A DNA stretch of 64,000 nucleotides from Paenibacillaceae bacterium (GTDB lineage Bacteria > Bacillota > Clostridia > Lachnospirales > Lachnospiraceae), in NCBI GenBank assembly GCA_015057705.1, contig SVDU01000023.1:20192-84191 (forward strand), read 5' to 3'. The notes beneath the pieces are model-generated. The model worked only from the letters and a program-made list of their open reading frames with translations, searched no databases and was not told the origin of the DNA. The translations under genes were made by a program, and so were the position numbers. Position 1 is the stretch's first letter; each line of letters opens with the position of its first letter. Positions 7,145 to 15,900 of the stretch are shown here, one piece after another.

Positions 7145-8200
7145 TTACTTTGTAAAATCTAAAAGTACCTTTAGCATATGCCCACCATTGCTGCTGAAAT
7201 CCTCAAAGGCCTTTGCCCCTTCCTCATAAGGATATTCATGGGTAATTACCTTGTCCAAATCGACTCCGCCATCTTTTACCAGATCTATTAATTCTATAAA
7301 ATCCTTATTCATAGCATTCCGGCTGCCATAGACATTTAGTTCCTTCTTCTGAATCATGGTAAAATTGAAATCCAGATTCTTTTTACCAACACCAATAATA
7401 ACCACTTTTCCACCAAATGCTGCAGCCTCGATACAATCCTGAAAGGTGGAGGGTTGACCTACCGCCTCAATGCATACATCAAATCCATAAACTGCGTCAT
7501 TGCCGTTAATTGTAATACTGCCAGTGATCTCTCTGGCCGCCTGAAGAAGCGCATGAGGACTGTCATTTAAGATAGTTCCTGCAAAATCAAAGTGCTCCAT
7601 TGCATAATCAAGCTTTTCTTTTGCCACATCAGATATGTAAACCTGTCCTCCCAGAGCCTTTGCCGCAATTGCAGCCAGAACGCCGATGGTTCCAGACCCT
7701 ACCACCAGCACTTTATCTCCCTTTTTAATTCCTGCACGCTGTATCCCATGATAACCAATACAGAAGGGTTCAATGGCTGTCAACACCCTGGGAGAAAGTC
7801 CTTTTCCATCAAATATCCGTTCCAAAGGCATGGTGATGTACTGGCAGAAGGCACCATCCGTCTGGCAGCCCATGGTGTGATTATCCATGCAGGCATTAAC
7901 AAGCCCTTTTTCACAGCTGTAGCAGGCATCACAGTTAAAATAAGGGTTACAGGTTACAATCATTCCCTGTTTCAAACCGTATTCATTGTCTTCATCAATT
8001 TCTATAATCTCTGCACTAAACTCATGACCTGGAATTCTTGGATAATCAAAATACGCAAATGTTCCCCGGTAAGAGCCCAAATCGCTTCCGCAAATACCTC
8101 CATATAAAATTTTGAGCAATGCCTCTCCCGGCTTTCTTACTGGTTTTTCAACCTCTTTCAATTCCACCTTTCCAGGTTCCACTATATAAATCGCTTTCAT
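7145..8200 (-). CDS. Zinc-dependent medium-chain alcohol/polyol dehydrogenase
   Basis: This 351-residue MDR-family enzyme oxidises an alcohol or hydroxy-acid-derived substrate with NAD(P). It shows the catalytic zinc motif (GGICGSD, GHEFSAEI near 62-69), four Cys of the structural zinc loop (CNPYFNCDACYSCEKGLVNAC, about 90-110) and a Rossmann motif VVGSGTIGVLAA (about 167-178). AAGGAG lies 8 bases before the ATG at 8200, better than the GTG at 8206. It is the last gene of the HAAT transporter operon, next to a LarA-like protein, so it probably acts on the imported compound. The nearest-looking families are sorbitol and threonine dehydrogenases; the substrate is not known. Confidence 0.85.
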   Translation of the reverse strand: MKAIYIVEPGKVELKEVEKPVRKPGEALLKILYGGICGSDLGSYRGTFAYFDYPRIPGHEFSAEIIEIDEDNEYGLKQGMIVTCNPYFNCDACYSCEKGLVNACMDNHTMGCQTDGAFCQYITMPLERIFDGKGLSPRVLTAIEPFCIGYHGIQRAGIKKGDKVLVVGSGTIGVLAAIAAKALGGQVYISDVAKEKLDYAMEHFDFAGTILNDSPHALLQAAREITGSITINGNDAVYGFDVCIEAVGQPSTFQDCIEAAAFGGKVVIIGVGKKNLDFNFTMIQKKELNVYGSRNAMNKDFIELIDLVKDGGVDLDKVITHEYPYEEGAKAFEDFSSNGGHMLKVLLDFTK

Positions 8201-8225
8201 TTTCACTTCTCCTTATTTCCAGAAC

Positions 8226-9509
8226 CTACCAAAGCATTCCATCCTCATCAAAGGGCAGATCCATTGGCTCAGATTCTATCTCAATGGTTTCCATTCCCTT
8301 AATTTCCTCTAAGTAGTCCTCGGAAAGCATAATATGCTCCAGATGGAGGCTGTTGGGAATTCTGACAACTCTTGGCCGGGTCTTGTCTATTTCGTTACAG
8401 CTTTTAATACAAACCTGAATTGCTTCCTTATCACTTTCCATAATAATTGGAATCCGGACTCCACCAAGCACTGTACAGGTGATTGCATTTGGATACATAG
8501 AGGCTAAATCCAGTTTATCAAAAACACGTTTTGTGGTAGCGCTTGAAAATCCTAATCCAATGCCGTTTCCGTGAGTTTCTTTACTTAAATCCAGAACCGC
8601 CACCCTTTGGGCTGCTATCCCGCCAGTGGCATAAGGAGAACAAAAGGTTCCGGTTATATTGGGATCCATTCCGTCACCGCTATAGTTTTTTCCTATCTCA
8701 TCCACAATTAAAACATCACAGGAGTCCACCAGAATTCTTGCCATATAAGAGGCAGCTTCTTTTAAAAGGGCTGGCTCCATTTCCTCAATCTCATCTGCAT
8801 TTACCGCAACAATCTTACAGGTTTCATCGTAGGCATTTTCTATGGTTGGAACTGCAAATAAGACAGGAGCATACCTGATTATGGCCTTTCCGAACAAAGG
8901 TACATTTTTTGCCATATGTTTAAATCCTGCTTCATGGCAAACCTCTGCCCCATACTGTTTTCCCAATCCAATTGCCATCATTTTCATAATTCCGCTTTCA
9001 TAGGGACCCCGGAACGCCGTATGAGGTTTGATTCTGCAGCCAATCACAATGCCATCGGATTCTGCTGCGTATTTATCTATGTAAACATCCTTTCCTTCTT
9101 CATTCACTCCGATTTTCTTTACCTCCATGGAAGAAAGGATGGGGCACTGGAGATATTCTTCTGTAATACCATAGCCCCTTAGAATCTCCCTCTGCCCCGC
9201 AGAGGTACTCCCCCCATGGCTTCCCATGGCAGGAACAACAAAGGGCTGTGCACCTTTTGATTTAATAAAATCCGAAATGCACTTTGTGGTCAATGCATTG
9301 TTTGCAATTCCCCTGGAACCTGCTGTGATAGCAATTTTCATTCCCGGTTTAATCTGGGAAGAAAACTTTTCTTCTGAAAGCAGTTTCTTTATTATGCCAG
9401 GTATCTCATCTGGTTCGATTTTATTACGGGGAAATATCTGACGGATCCGGAACATTCTCGGTACCGTTACATCCTTTACTAAGTCAGCCACAAAAGGTCT
9501 TTCTCTCAC
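8226..9509 (-). CDS. LarA-like (DUF2088) lactate-racemase-family protein
   Basis: The 427-residue protein resembles the LarA family, whose founding member racemises lactate using a nickel-pincer nucleotide cofactor. AITAGSRGIANN (about 60-71) and VPAMGSHGGSTSAGQ (about 91-105) match the N-terminal LarA-like fold. Its overall length fits the LarA-homologue group rather than a truncated domain. No larB, larC or larE cofactor genes are nearby. The frame opens at 9533, but GGAGG precedes GTG 9509 by 7 bases. It lies in an operon with a HAAT transporter and an MDR dehydrogenase, which suggests racemisation or epimerisation of an imported 2-hydroxy acid before oxidation. That role is inference. Confidence 0.75.
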   Translation of the reverse strand: MRERPFVADLVKDVTVPRMFRIRQIFPRNKIEPDEIPGIIKKLLSEEKFSSQIKPGMKIAITAGSRGIANNALTTKCISDFIKSKGAQPFVVPAMGSHGGSTSAGQREILRGYGITEEYLQCPILSSMEVKKIGVNEEGKDVYIDKYAAESDGIVIGCRIKPHTAFRGPYESGIMKMMAIGLGKQYGAEVCHEAGFKHMAKNVPLFGKAIIRYAPVLFAVPTIENAYDETCKIVAVNADEIEEMEPALLKEAASYMARILVDSCDVLIVDEIGKNYSGDGMDPNITGTFCSPYATGGIAAQRVAVLDLSKETHGNGIGLGFSSATTKRVFDKLDLASMYPNAITCTVLGGVRIPIIMESDKEAIQVCIKSCNEIDKTRPRVVRIPNSLHLEHIMLSEDYLEEIKGMETIEIESEPMDLPFDEDGMLW

Positions 9510-9525
9510 GTAAATACCTCCCCCT

Positions 9526-10251
9526 TTATTCACCTAAATAAGCTTTTTTAACCTCTTCATTCTGAAGCAGATTCACACTGGTGTCGTGAAGAATGATTTC
9601 TCCGTTCTGCATCACATAACCCCGATCCGCCACATTCAAAGCTATTTTTGAATTCTGCTCCACAAAAAGAACAGAAGTTCCCTGCTTGTTAATACGAACA
9701 ATGGATTCGAAAATTTCTTTTATAATGATAGGTGCCAGTCCCAGTGAAGGCTCATCCAGCAAAATCATTCTGGGATTGCACAGCAGGGCGCGGCCGATTG
9801 CCAGCATCTGCTGCTCTCCTCCGGAGAGAGTACCCGCAAGCTGGGTTCTTCGTTCATACAGTCTTGGGAACATTTCATATACCTGATCAATATCCTTGTT
9901 AATATATGCCTTATCCTTACGGATATAGGTTCCCATCTGAATATTCTCTGCAACAGTAAGCTTTGAGAATACATGTCTTCCCTCTAAAACCTGCACCAGA
10001 CCCTTACCTGCAATTAAATGCCCTCTGGTTCTTCCGATGTTCCTGCCGTCAAAAAGGATTTCTCCTTTTACACCAGATGCTGCCGTCAGCCCGGAAACAG
10101 TCTGAAGGGTTGTGGTTTTTCCAGCCCCGTTGGCACCTATTATGGTTACAATCTCACCCTCATCCACATAGAGGTCAATCCCATGCACCACTTTAATATT
10201 TCCATAAGAATACTGAAGGTTTTTCAATTCCAATAAATGTTTTCCCATCAT
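9526..10251 (-). CDS. livF: HAAT-type ABC transporter ATPase LivF (cluster 1)
   Basis: This 241-residue ATPase has Walker A GANGAGKTT, signature LSGGEQQ and Walker B MILLDEPSLGLAP, the last being characteristic of LivF. It pairs with LivG to power the LivHM permease on the inner face of the membrane. The start overlaps the livG stop; ATG 10251 and ATG 10248 are both possible, the second having better spacing from GGGAGG. Confidence 0.9.
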   Translation of the reverse strand: MMGKHLLELKNLQYSYGNIKVVHGIDLYVDEGEIVTIIGANGAGKTTTLQTVSGLTAASGVKGEILFDGRNIGRTRGHLIAGKGLVQVLEGRHVFSKLTVAENIQMGTYIRKDKAYINKDIDQVYEMFPRLYERRTQLAGTLSGGEQQMLAIGRALLCNPRMILLDEPSLGLAPIIIKEIFESIVRINKQGTSVLFVEQNSKIALNVADRGYVMQNGEIILHDTSVNLLQNEEVKKAYLGE

Positions 10252-11000
10252 TCACCTCCCAGGTAAGCTTCAATCACGGCAGGATTGTTCTGGATTTCCA
10301 GGGGAGCGCCTTCTGCAAGCAGCTTACCATAGTTTAATACATACATATAATCAGCAAGCCCCATCATCAGCTTCATATCATGCTCAATAATCAGAATGCT
10401 GATCCCTCTTTCCACTATTTTCTTACACAGCACATCAAGCTCATTCTTCTCTGTGGCATTCATACCTGCAGCTGGCTCATCAAGCAGCAATATCTTAGGA
10501 TCGCTTGCCAGGGCACGACAGATTTCAAGAAGTCTCTGTTTTCCATAGGAAAGGGAACCTGCCGGTTCATCCTTCAATTCCAGAAGTCCTACGAAATCAA
10601 GCAATTCCAAAGCCTTTTTATAAGCCTTCTTCTCCTCTTCTCTTTCTTTTTTTGTCTTAAAAAGAGAATCTGTAACGCTGGATTTTAGTCTGGAATGCAT
10701 TCCTACGATTACATTTTCATATACTTTCATTTTTTTAAACAAATTGATAATCTGATAGGTCCGGCTGATTCCCACTTTATTGATCTGATAAGGACGGTAG
10801 CCCTGGATTTCTTTTCCATCAAATATTATCTTTCCTTCATTTGGAGTATAAACACCGCTGATGCAGTTGAAAAAAGTTGTTTTACCCGCACCGTTTGGAC
10901 CAATGAGCCCAGTGATTTTCCCATCTCTTACTTCCATGGAAACATTATTATTTGCCACCAGACCGCCAAACCTTAAGGTTACGTTTTTGACCTTCAGCAT
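10248..11000 (-). CDS. livG: HAAT-type ABC transporter ATPase LivG (cluster 1)
   Basis: The 250-residue ATPase contains Walker A GPNGAGKTT, signature LSYGKQR and Walker B ILLLDEPAAGMN, with the extended insert between them typical of LivG (residues about 90-140). Its start overlaps the end of livM by 7 bases and an AAAGGAG site precedes it. It forms a heterodimer with LivF. Confidence 0.9.
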   Translation of the reverse strand: MLKVKNVTLRFGGLVANNNVSMEVRDGKITGLIGPNGAGKTTFFNCISGVYTPNEGKIIFDGKEIQGYRPYQINKVGISRTYQIINLFKKMKVYENVIVGMHSRLKSSVTDSLFKTKKEREEEKKAYKKALELLDFVGLLELKDEPAGSLSYGKQRLLEICRALASDPKILLLDEPAAGMNATEKNELDVLCKKIVERGISILIIEHDMKLMMGLADYMYVLNYGKLLAEGAPLEIQNNPAVIEAYLGGE

Positions 11001-11977
11001 TTATTTACTCCTTTCTTTTTGAATTTTACTGCAACATCCTGATATGCCCCATAAAGTCCCCCTGGCAGCACAACTATCACAATTAAAAGCAATACACCGT
11101 AAATTAACAACTGATACTTTTCCGTAGCACGGAGCGCCTCATTTAATATAAGTACTGATACTGCACCGAAAATGGGGCCGAAGCGGGAAGCCGTTCCGCC
11201 GAATAAAAGCATGGTAAGAAACATAACAGACTGCTTGTACATAAATGTGTCCGGACTGATGAACTTCACGCAGTGAGCATACATCCCACCGGCAAAGGCT
11301 GTAAAAAATGCGCTGATGGCAAATGCCAGTATTTTATAATTCCGGACATTGATTCCCATTCCATCCGCTGCATGGGAATTCTCTCTGATTGCTATAAAAG
11401 CCCGTCCAACTTTGGATTTTATCAGATTGTTTTTCATAAGCAGAAAAATAAGCACACTGACCAGTCCAAAATAATAAAACTTGCTGTAGGTATTCAGTTT
11501 ATATCCAAAAATGCTTACCGAGTCTGTAAAAAACCCTGTAAAATTGCCTGTAATCTCATAAGGAGACTGGGCAACCAGCTGATACACGATCTCCCCGAAG
11601 GCAATTGTTGCCAGGGAAAGGAAATGAAAAACCAGCTTGGATGCAGGATAAGCCAGACCCGCACCGATAACAGCAGCCAGAAAAGCAGCAATTATCATGG
11701 TAAGAATCACCGGAATATGGGTATATTTATGTAGAATCGCAGATCCATAAGCCCCAATTGCAAAAAAGGCTGCATGACCCAGCGATATCTGGCCGCTATA
11801 ACCAAACACAATATCCAGACCCGACACTGCTATGATGTAAATAAAGATAAAGCTCACAATTGTAAATGCATACTCAAAATGTATCACTTTGAGAAACACA
11901 GGCATCAATAAGAGGACCAAAAGAATTATTAAGTCTTTTTTTCTGTTTGATATTGCGTTTTTTAATCGTATATTCAT
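10994..11977 (-). CDS. livM: HAAT-type ABC permease LivM (cluster 1)
   Basis: The protein has about nine to ten hydrophobic membrane segments and the LivM signature around GYSGQISLGHAAFFAIGAY (about 65-83). The longest frame starts at 12013, inside livH, but GGGAGG sits 8 bases before ATG 11977 (327 residues), so that start is used. It forms the translocation channel with LivH. HAAT systems carry branched-chain amino acids, but relatives carry amides, urea, dicarboxylates and aromatic acids. Confidence 0.88.
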   Translation of the reverse strand: MNIRLKNAISNRKKDLIILLVLLLMPVFLKVIHFEYAFTIVSFIFIYIIAVSGLDIVFGYSGQISLGHAAFFAIGAYGSAILHKYTHIPVILTMIIAAFLAAVIGAGLAYPASKLVFHFLSLATIAFGEIVYQLVAQSPYEITGNFTGFFTDSVSIFGYKLNTYSKFYYFGLVSVLIFLLMKNNLIKSKVGRAFIAIRENSHAADGMGINVRNYKILAFAISAFFTAFAGGMYAHCVKFISPDTFMYKQSVMFLTMLLFGGTASRFGPIFGAVSVLILNEALRATEKYQLLIYGVLLLIVIVVLPGGLYGAYQDVAVKFKKKGVNKC

Positions 11978-11990
11978 TCCATTCTCCTCC

Positions 11991-12863
11991 CTAATCCTGA
12001 ATTGCCCGCTCATTAAAAATACCAGTGGGCTTAATAAATAAAAACGTAATTAACAGGATATAGGCCACCAGATCTTTATAAGAGGAGGAAATATAAGCGG
12101 AAGTAAACGTTTCCACCAATCCAAGAATTGCACCACCAAGCATGGCACCGTACATATTGCCGTAGCCTCCCATAACTGCACTGGCAAAACCTTTTCTTCC
12201 TATGGTCGCACCCAAAGTTGTATATACCCCGTAAAGAGGTCCGATGAGCATACCTGCAAGCGCAGCCACTGCTGCAGAAATCCCCCAGGTAAGTCCCGTG
12301 GCAAGAGATACATTGATTCCAAGACTTCTGGCAGCCAGCGGGTCCATGGCAGCGGCTCTCATAGAAGTCCCAAACCTGGTATGCTTCATAAAGATATGAA
12401 GTGAAACCATACATATCATAGAAACTAAAATGCAGACAAAAGCTTCTGTCTGAATGTTTACACCAAGAATTCTTATGTTGGTAACATGAAATATTCTTGG
12501 AAAGTTAATGGACTGGGTGCCCCATATCAGCATAGATCCGTTCTGAATAATATAGGAAACAGCAATGGTAGCCAGAACCGTATAGATTGGCAAGGTTCCC
12601 TTTGCTACTAGCTTACTGATGATGCCCTTCTCCAAAACCATTCCAAACCCCAGCATAATAATAAAAACAATAATTACTGTAAGAATAAAGGGAATATGAA
12701 AAACCCCATAAAAGGTATATCCCAAAAACGCGCCTAATGTAAGAATATCGCCTTGTGTAAAGTTAAGCATTCCTGATGCTTTGTAAATCAGGCTGTAGCC
12801 CAGTGCAATCAGTCCATAAACGCAGCCCAGCACAAGACCCGAAACAAGAATTTGTATTATCAT
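11991..12863 (-). CDS. livH: HAAT-type ABC permease LivH (cluster 1)
   Basis: The 290-residue protein has about eight membrane segments and the LivH hallmarks GLIALGYSLIYKASGMLNFTQG (near 20-40) and a cytoplasmic loop RAAAMDPLAARSLGINV (about 183-199) that contacts the ATPases. GGAGG precedes the start. It is separated from the binding-protein gene by a hairpin. Confidence 0.9.
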   Translation of the reverse strand: MIIQILVSGLVLGCVYGLIALGYSLIYKASGMLNFTQGDILTLGAFLGYTFYGVFHIPFILTVIIVFIIMLGFGMVLEKGIISKLVAKGTLPIYTVLATIAVSYIIQNGSMLIWGTQSINFPRIFHVTNIRILGVNIQTEAFVCILVSMICMVSLHIFMKHTRFGTSMRAAAMDPLAARSLGINVSLATGLTWGISAAVAALAGMLIGPLYGVYTTLGATIGRKGFASAVMGGYGNMYGAMLGGAILGLVETFTSAYISSSYKDLVAYILLITFLFIKPTGIFNERAIQD

Positions 12864-12881
12864 TTCTTACCTCCAAGGAAA

Positions 12882-12914
12882 CCGCCTATATTCCACCTGA
12901 CCGGATATAGGCGG
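12882..12914 (-). terminator. Hairpin between binding-protein gene and livH (cluster 1)
   Basis: CCGCCTATAT (12882-12891) pairs with ATATAGGCGG (12905-12914), 10 perfect base pairs with no T-run after it. It probably protects the upstream binding-protein message or partly attenuates read-through, giving more binding protein than permease. Confidence 0.7.
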
Positions 12915-12932
12915 ACCATACTATATGTTTTA

Positions 12933-14180
12933 TCACTCTGCCAGTTTAGAAATATTCCCTGCCTTAATCCACTCATTAAAGTCTAAGTATTTTCCATCAA
13001 TAATAATGTAATCGTTGAGCGTATGAAGCCCTTCCCGGGTTCCGTCAGTGAAATCAAGCATTCCTCCAAGAGATTTAAAATCCTTGATCTTGCTGATTGC
13101 ATCTTTAATTGCTTCCTTATCATTGCTTCCTGCTATCTTCGAGGCCTCCCAGAATACCATCATCGCATCCCAGCTTCTGTATGCGCAGTCATGGAACGGC
13201 ATTACACCATACGCTTGATAGTAAAGCTCTAAAAATTCCTTCATTTCAGGATCTTTCGCTTCTTCAATACTGTTGTATACCACGTATGGATAAGCAAATA
13301 CCCAGTTGTTGACTGCATCCCCTGCCACATTAATTGTATCAACCGGAATCCCCTCACGGTTAAAGCAGAGTTTATCAAATCCAAGCTGCCGCAGCTGCTT
13401 TGCAAAAATTGCCTGAGTCGGACCATTGGTAGAGCAGAATACTGCGTCTGGCTTAGAATTAATCATCTTAGCCACCTGACCGGAGAAATCTGTATCCCCC
13501 TCTGTGTAACTTTCAATAGTAGTAACTTCAATTCCTCCCTTTTCTGCTTCTTCTATAAACGTTTCAGCACTGGTCTTTGCAGCATCATCCAGACCGCGAA
13601 ATACCGCTACCTTCTTAATATTTAAATTCAGCATCCTCTCTGTAACATGAGGCATGGAAAGAGCGGTGTTTAATCCTGCACGGAAAACATATTCCCATCC
13701 CTGGAGCATCCATGTGGGACTGTTGCCCGTTCCAATAGTAGGAATTTTGGCTTCATTATAGATTCCACCTGCTGCAAGTACGTTGCTGCTTGTTAAGGAT
13801 CCCAGGATGGCATCCACCTTATCTACCTGGATCATCTTATTGGCAATTTTAACTGCTTCCTCAGGAGAACCCTGATCATCATAATTTACAAGTTTAATCG
13901 GTACCCCATTAAAACCGCCCTCCTTATTAATCACCTTAACAGCAAGTTCAGCTGCCATATTGGCAGATTCTCCAACCTGTGCATTGACACCAGTCAAAGG
14001 CTGTGGATTCCCTATTACAAAAATCTCTCCGACCTCAGCTGTGCCAGTTGTGCTCTCCGAAACAGCCGCACCTGTGGTGGTTTCTTCCGTCTTTGTACTT
14101 GTTTTTCCAGCTCCGCATGCGGTTAAGAACATTGTTAAACTTAAACCGAGTGCAAGAATTTTAGATAACTGCTTTTTCAT
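12933..14180 (-). CDS. HAAT substrate-binding lipoprotein (LivK-like, cluster 1)
   Basis: This 415-residue extracellular lipoprotein has a signal peptide with lipobox LTAC (Cys near 22), a Thr/Ser-rich linker, and a periplasmic-binding type I domain beginning EIFVIGNPQPLTGVNAQVGES. GGAGG lies before ATG 14180, so the five extra upstream codons are not used. It delivers substrate to LivHMGF. The ligand is not evident. The gene is first in its operon, preceded by a strong promoter and a palindrome. Confidence 0.88.
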   Translation of the reverse strand: MKKQLSKILALGLSLTMFLTACGAGKTSTKTEETTTGAAVSESTTGTAEVGEIFVIGNPQPLTGVNAQVGESANMAAELAVKVINKEGGFNGVPIKLVNYDDQGSPEEAVKIANKMIQVDKVDAILGSLTSSNVLAAGGIYNEAKIPTIGTGNSPTWMLQGWEYVFRAGLNTALSMPHVTERMLNLNIKKVAVFRGLDDAAKTSAETFIEEAEKGGIEVTTIESYTEGDTDFSGQVAKMINSKPDAVFCSTNGPTQAIFAKQLRQLGFDKLCFNREGIPVDTINVAGDAVNNWVFAYPYVVYNSIEEAKDPEMKEFLELYYQAYGVMPFHDCAYRSWDAMMVFWEASKIAGSNDKEAIKDAISKIKDFKSLGGMLDFTDGTREGLHTLNDYIIIDGKYLDFNEWIKAGNISKLAE

Positions 14181-14313
14181 TTTTACTTCCTCCATTTTTT
14201 ATTATTATCTTTAAAAAGATACCGTGGTTAACAGAAAAGCCCCTTCTCCTGGCTTTCTTAGATTGAGAGAATCTGAATTTCTCTTTTATTTACCTGTTAT
14301 TTTACTTATATTT

Positions 14314-14329
14314 AACTAATATATCAGTT
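14314..14329. promoter_or_regulatory. Candidate GntR (FCD) operator of the HAAT operon
   Basis: AACTAATATATCAGTT is a 16-bp inverted repeat with one mismatched pair, placed a few bases downstream of the expected transcription start. Its core on the minus strand, TGATATATTA, resembles TGATGTATCA just before the gntR gene. Confidence 0.55.
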
Positions 14330-14342
14330 CAAATATAGCCAC

Positions 14343-14371
14343 ATAATATACTAATAAAGGTTCTTAGTCAA
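14343..14371 (-). promoter_or_regulatory. Promoter of the cluster 1 HAAT operon
   Basis: Minus-strand TTGACT (14366-14371), a 17-base spacer and TATTAT (14343-14348) make a good sigma-A promoter. It drives the binding protein and the genes down to the dehydrogenase. Confidence 0.75.
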
Positions 14372-14505
14372 GCTATTTTCTGTATATTTTATATATATAT
14401 TCTTAATTGTATAATATTTGCTTGGTATATTTGCATATTTGAAACATTTTATAATTCTTTACTTTTTATGCCATTTGTTTTGCAACAGATACTTTTTCTG
14501 TGAGC

Positions 14506-14553
14506 AAAAAAAGAATGCTGAAAATGTGCTTTTTAGGCATATTCTCAGCATTC
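14506..14553 (-). terminator. Intrinsic terminator of the GntR gene
   Basis: GAATGCTGAAAATGTGC (from 14513) pairs with the complementary run ending at 14553 over about 17 bp. On the minus strand a run of seven T follows. Confidence 0.85.
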
Positions 14554-14587
14554 AATATTAATTTACGTATTCATCTATTTTATAATA

Positions 14588-15256
14588 TTACATTATGGAT
14601 TTTTTAGGGAAAATCAAATCCATTGCATTATTCCAGGAATTTCTAATGTGCATTTTATAATTTTCAAGAACATCGGCATCATTATTACAAAGCATTGAAT
14701 TTATAATTTCCAGATGCTCCTCAATGGAAAGTGTATAGTTTAAGTTAACCTTTGCACAATATACCCGTATTCTGTTACTATGATCTGCTACCACGTTCAG
14801 CAACTCTTTCAAAAAGCTATTTTGAGACTGAGAGATGACCGTATTATGTAAACAATCGTCTAATCTGGTGTAATATTTCACATATTCTTCATGATCTTTA
14901 AACTCAGGTGGATTCTGAAAGGAATCATACATTTTTTTAAGCCAGTCCTTGCTTAATCTGTTATAACACTCTACCGCTAAATACGGCTCATTTAGTAAAC
15001 GCACCTCATAAATTGCATTGACCAGATTATAATCGATTTCTCCGACTAAGGTTCCTTTTCGAGGATATATTTTAACAAATGAGTCCTTTTCCAATTTTAG
15101 AATCGCTTCGCGGATGGGAGTCCTGCTCATGCCTAATTCTTTCTGTAACTCCATATCAGAAATATCCTGCAAAGGAAGATATTCGCCCAGTATAATCTTA
15201 TTTTTTATATATTCATAGGCATTTGAGAATTTGTCTTCTTTTACCGATTTATCCAT
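14588..15256 (-). CDS. GntR-family regulator, FCD (FadR) subfamily
   Basis: The 222-residue protein has an N-terminal winged helix (GEYLPLQDISDMELQKELGMSRTPIREAILKLEKD, in two pieces about 24-58) and an all-helical FCD domain (about 75-215). FCD domains usually bind small carboxylates via conserved His/Asp residues. GGAGG precedes the ATG. It lies directly upstream of the HAAT/LarA-like/dehydrogenase operon on the same strand but is separated by a terminator, so it is the expected local repressor, induced by a carboxylic acid. Confidence 0.88.
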   Translation of the reverse strand: MDKSVKEDKFSNAYEYIKNKIILGEYLPLQDISDMELQKELGMSRTPIREAILKLEKDSFVKIYPRKGTLVGEIDYNLVNAIYEVRLLNEPYLAVECYNRLSKDWLKKMYDSFQNPPEFKDHEEYVKYYTRLDDCLHNTVISQSQNSFLKELLNVVADHSNRIRVYCAKVNLNYTLSIEEHLEIINSMLCNNDADVLENYKMHIRNSWNNAMDLIFPKKSIM

Positions 15257-15274
15257 ATCTGCCTCCTTCTGATA

Positions 15275-15284
15275 TGATGTATCA
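15275..15284. promoter_or_regulatory. Palindrome before gntR (possible autoregulatory site)
   Basis: TGATGTATCA is a short inverted repeat just upstream of the gntR ribosome site. It shares TGATRTATYA with the palindrome at 14314-14329. Confidence 0.45.
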
Positions 15285-15352
15285 AGGCAAACAAATTACC
15301 TCTTTCACCATGATCCTGAAGCAAACTTCAGAATTTTAGTTTGCCCGTCTCT

Positions 15353-15382
15353 AGTTTATTTCATTAATTATTGAATTGTCAA
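15353..15382 (-). promoter_or_regulatory. Promoter of gntR
   Basis: Minus-strand TTGACA (15377-15382) with an 18-base spacer to TAAACT (15353-15358). Confidence 0.6.
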
Positions 15383-15507
15383 CACCTATTTCGATAATTT
15401 TGTAACAATATGATTCAGTTTTGACATTAACACGATATATATCAATTATTTAGTGTTAAAAATAGAAATTAATAAATATACTGTGCCTAAAATGATAACA
15501 ATAAAAC

Positions 15508-15548
15508 TGCAGATGCTGTGCCTGACTGTACCAAACACCGCATCTGCA
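15508..15548 (-). terminator. Intrinsic terminator of the second small HTH gene
   Basis: TGCAGATGC (15508-15516) pairs with GCATCTGCA (15540-15548), extended by GTG/CAC. On the minus strand it is followed by GTTTTATTG. Confidence 0.75.
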
Positions 15549-15575
15549 AATTGACTGGGTAATCTATATGATATT

Positions 15576-15591
15576 ATCGCATTTATGCTAC
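15576..15591. promoter_or_regulatory. Degenerate copy of the 16-bp operator-like site at the small HTH 3' end
   Basis: ATCGCATTTATGCTAC overlaps the stop codon of the small HTH gene. The right half is TGCTAC as at 6964-6979; the left half is degenerate. It mirrors the site that abuts the stop of the first paralogue (6723-6738). Confidence 0.45.
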
Positions 15592-15797
15592 TTTGAAAGT
15601 AAAAAAATTTTAGCTGCTTCTTCCTTTGTCAAAGATATGAACTTTATCATTCTGTTCATTTCCTGTACGGTGAAAGTATTACCCTCTTTTTTCATCTTAC
15701 GGTAAAAAGTACATCTGCTGATACCCATAGCGTCTGCAATTGATTCCTGTGTCAATCCAGAATCCGCTATCTTATCCTTTAACATGTATATATTCAA
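15588..15797 (-). CDS. Small Cro-like helix-turn-helix protein, second copy
   Basis: The 69-residue protein is a paralogue of the one at 6739-6945: DSGLTQESIADAMGISRCTFYRKM is the HTH, followed by TFTVQEMNRM and a short acidic/hydrophobic tail. AGAGGTGA lies 5 bases before TTG 15797, as in the first copy, so the GTG at 15806 is not used. It is transcribed divergently from a CI-like regulator (15950-16426) with two palindromes between them, the layout of a Cro/CI switch. The target genes are unknown. Confidence 0.75.
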   Translation of the reverse strand: MNIYMLKDKIADSGLTQESIADAMGISRCTFYRKMKKEGNTFTVQEMNRMIKFISLTKEEAAKIFLLSK

Positions 15798-15815
15798 ATA
15801 ATTCACCTCTTTTCC

Positions 15816-15831
15816 GTTGCATTTGTGCCAC
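15816..15831. promoter_or_regulatory. 16-bp operator-like site, Cro-like gene side
   Basis: GTTGCATTTGTGCCAC sits between the minus-strand promoter (15844-15872) and the ribosome site of the small HTH gene. Confidence 0.6.
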
Positions 15832-15843
15832 TATTATGTCATA

Positions 15844-15872
15844 AGAATAGCTTATAAAAAATAAAATGTCAA
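15844..15872 (-). promoter_or_regulatory. Promoter of the second small HTH gene
   Basis: Minus-strand TTGACA (15867-15872), 17-base spacer, TATTCT (15844-15849). It faces away from the plus-strand promoter at 15902-15930. Confidence 0.75.
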
Positions 15873-15900
15873 TATACAAAGTCAGCCAGGGGCCATAATT

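Larger units (their letters stand above)
14215..14587. other. Intergenic region between the GntR gene and the cluster 1 binding-protein gene
   Basis: This 370-base gap contains the terminator of the GntR gene (14506-14553), then the operon promoter (14343-14371), a palindrome (14314-14329) and a leader of about 155 bases before the binding-protein start. I see no coding sequence in it. Confidence 0.7.
15257..15587. other. Intergenic region upstream of gntR
   Basis: It holds a palindrome and a promoter for gntR, a CAAACT...AGTTTG inverted repeat (15322-15343), an AT-rich stretch, and the terminator of the small HTH gene (15508-15548). No open frame worth calling was seen. Confidence 0.65.
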
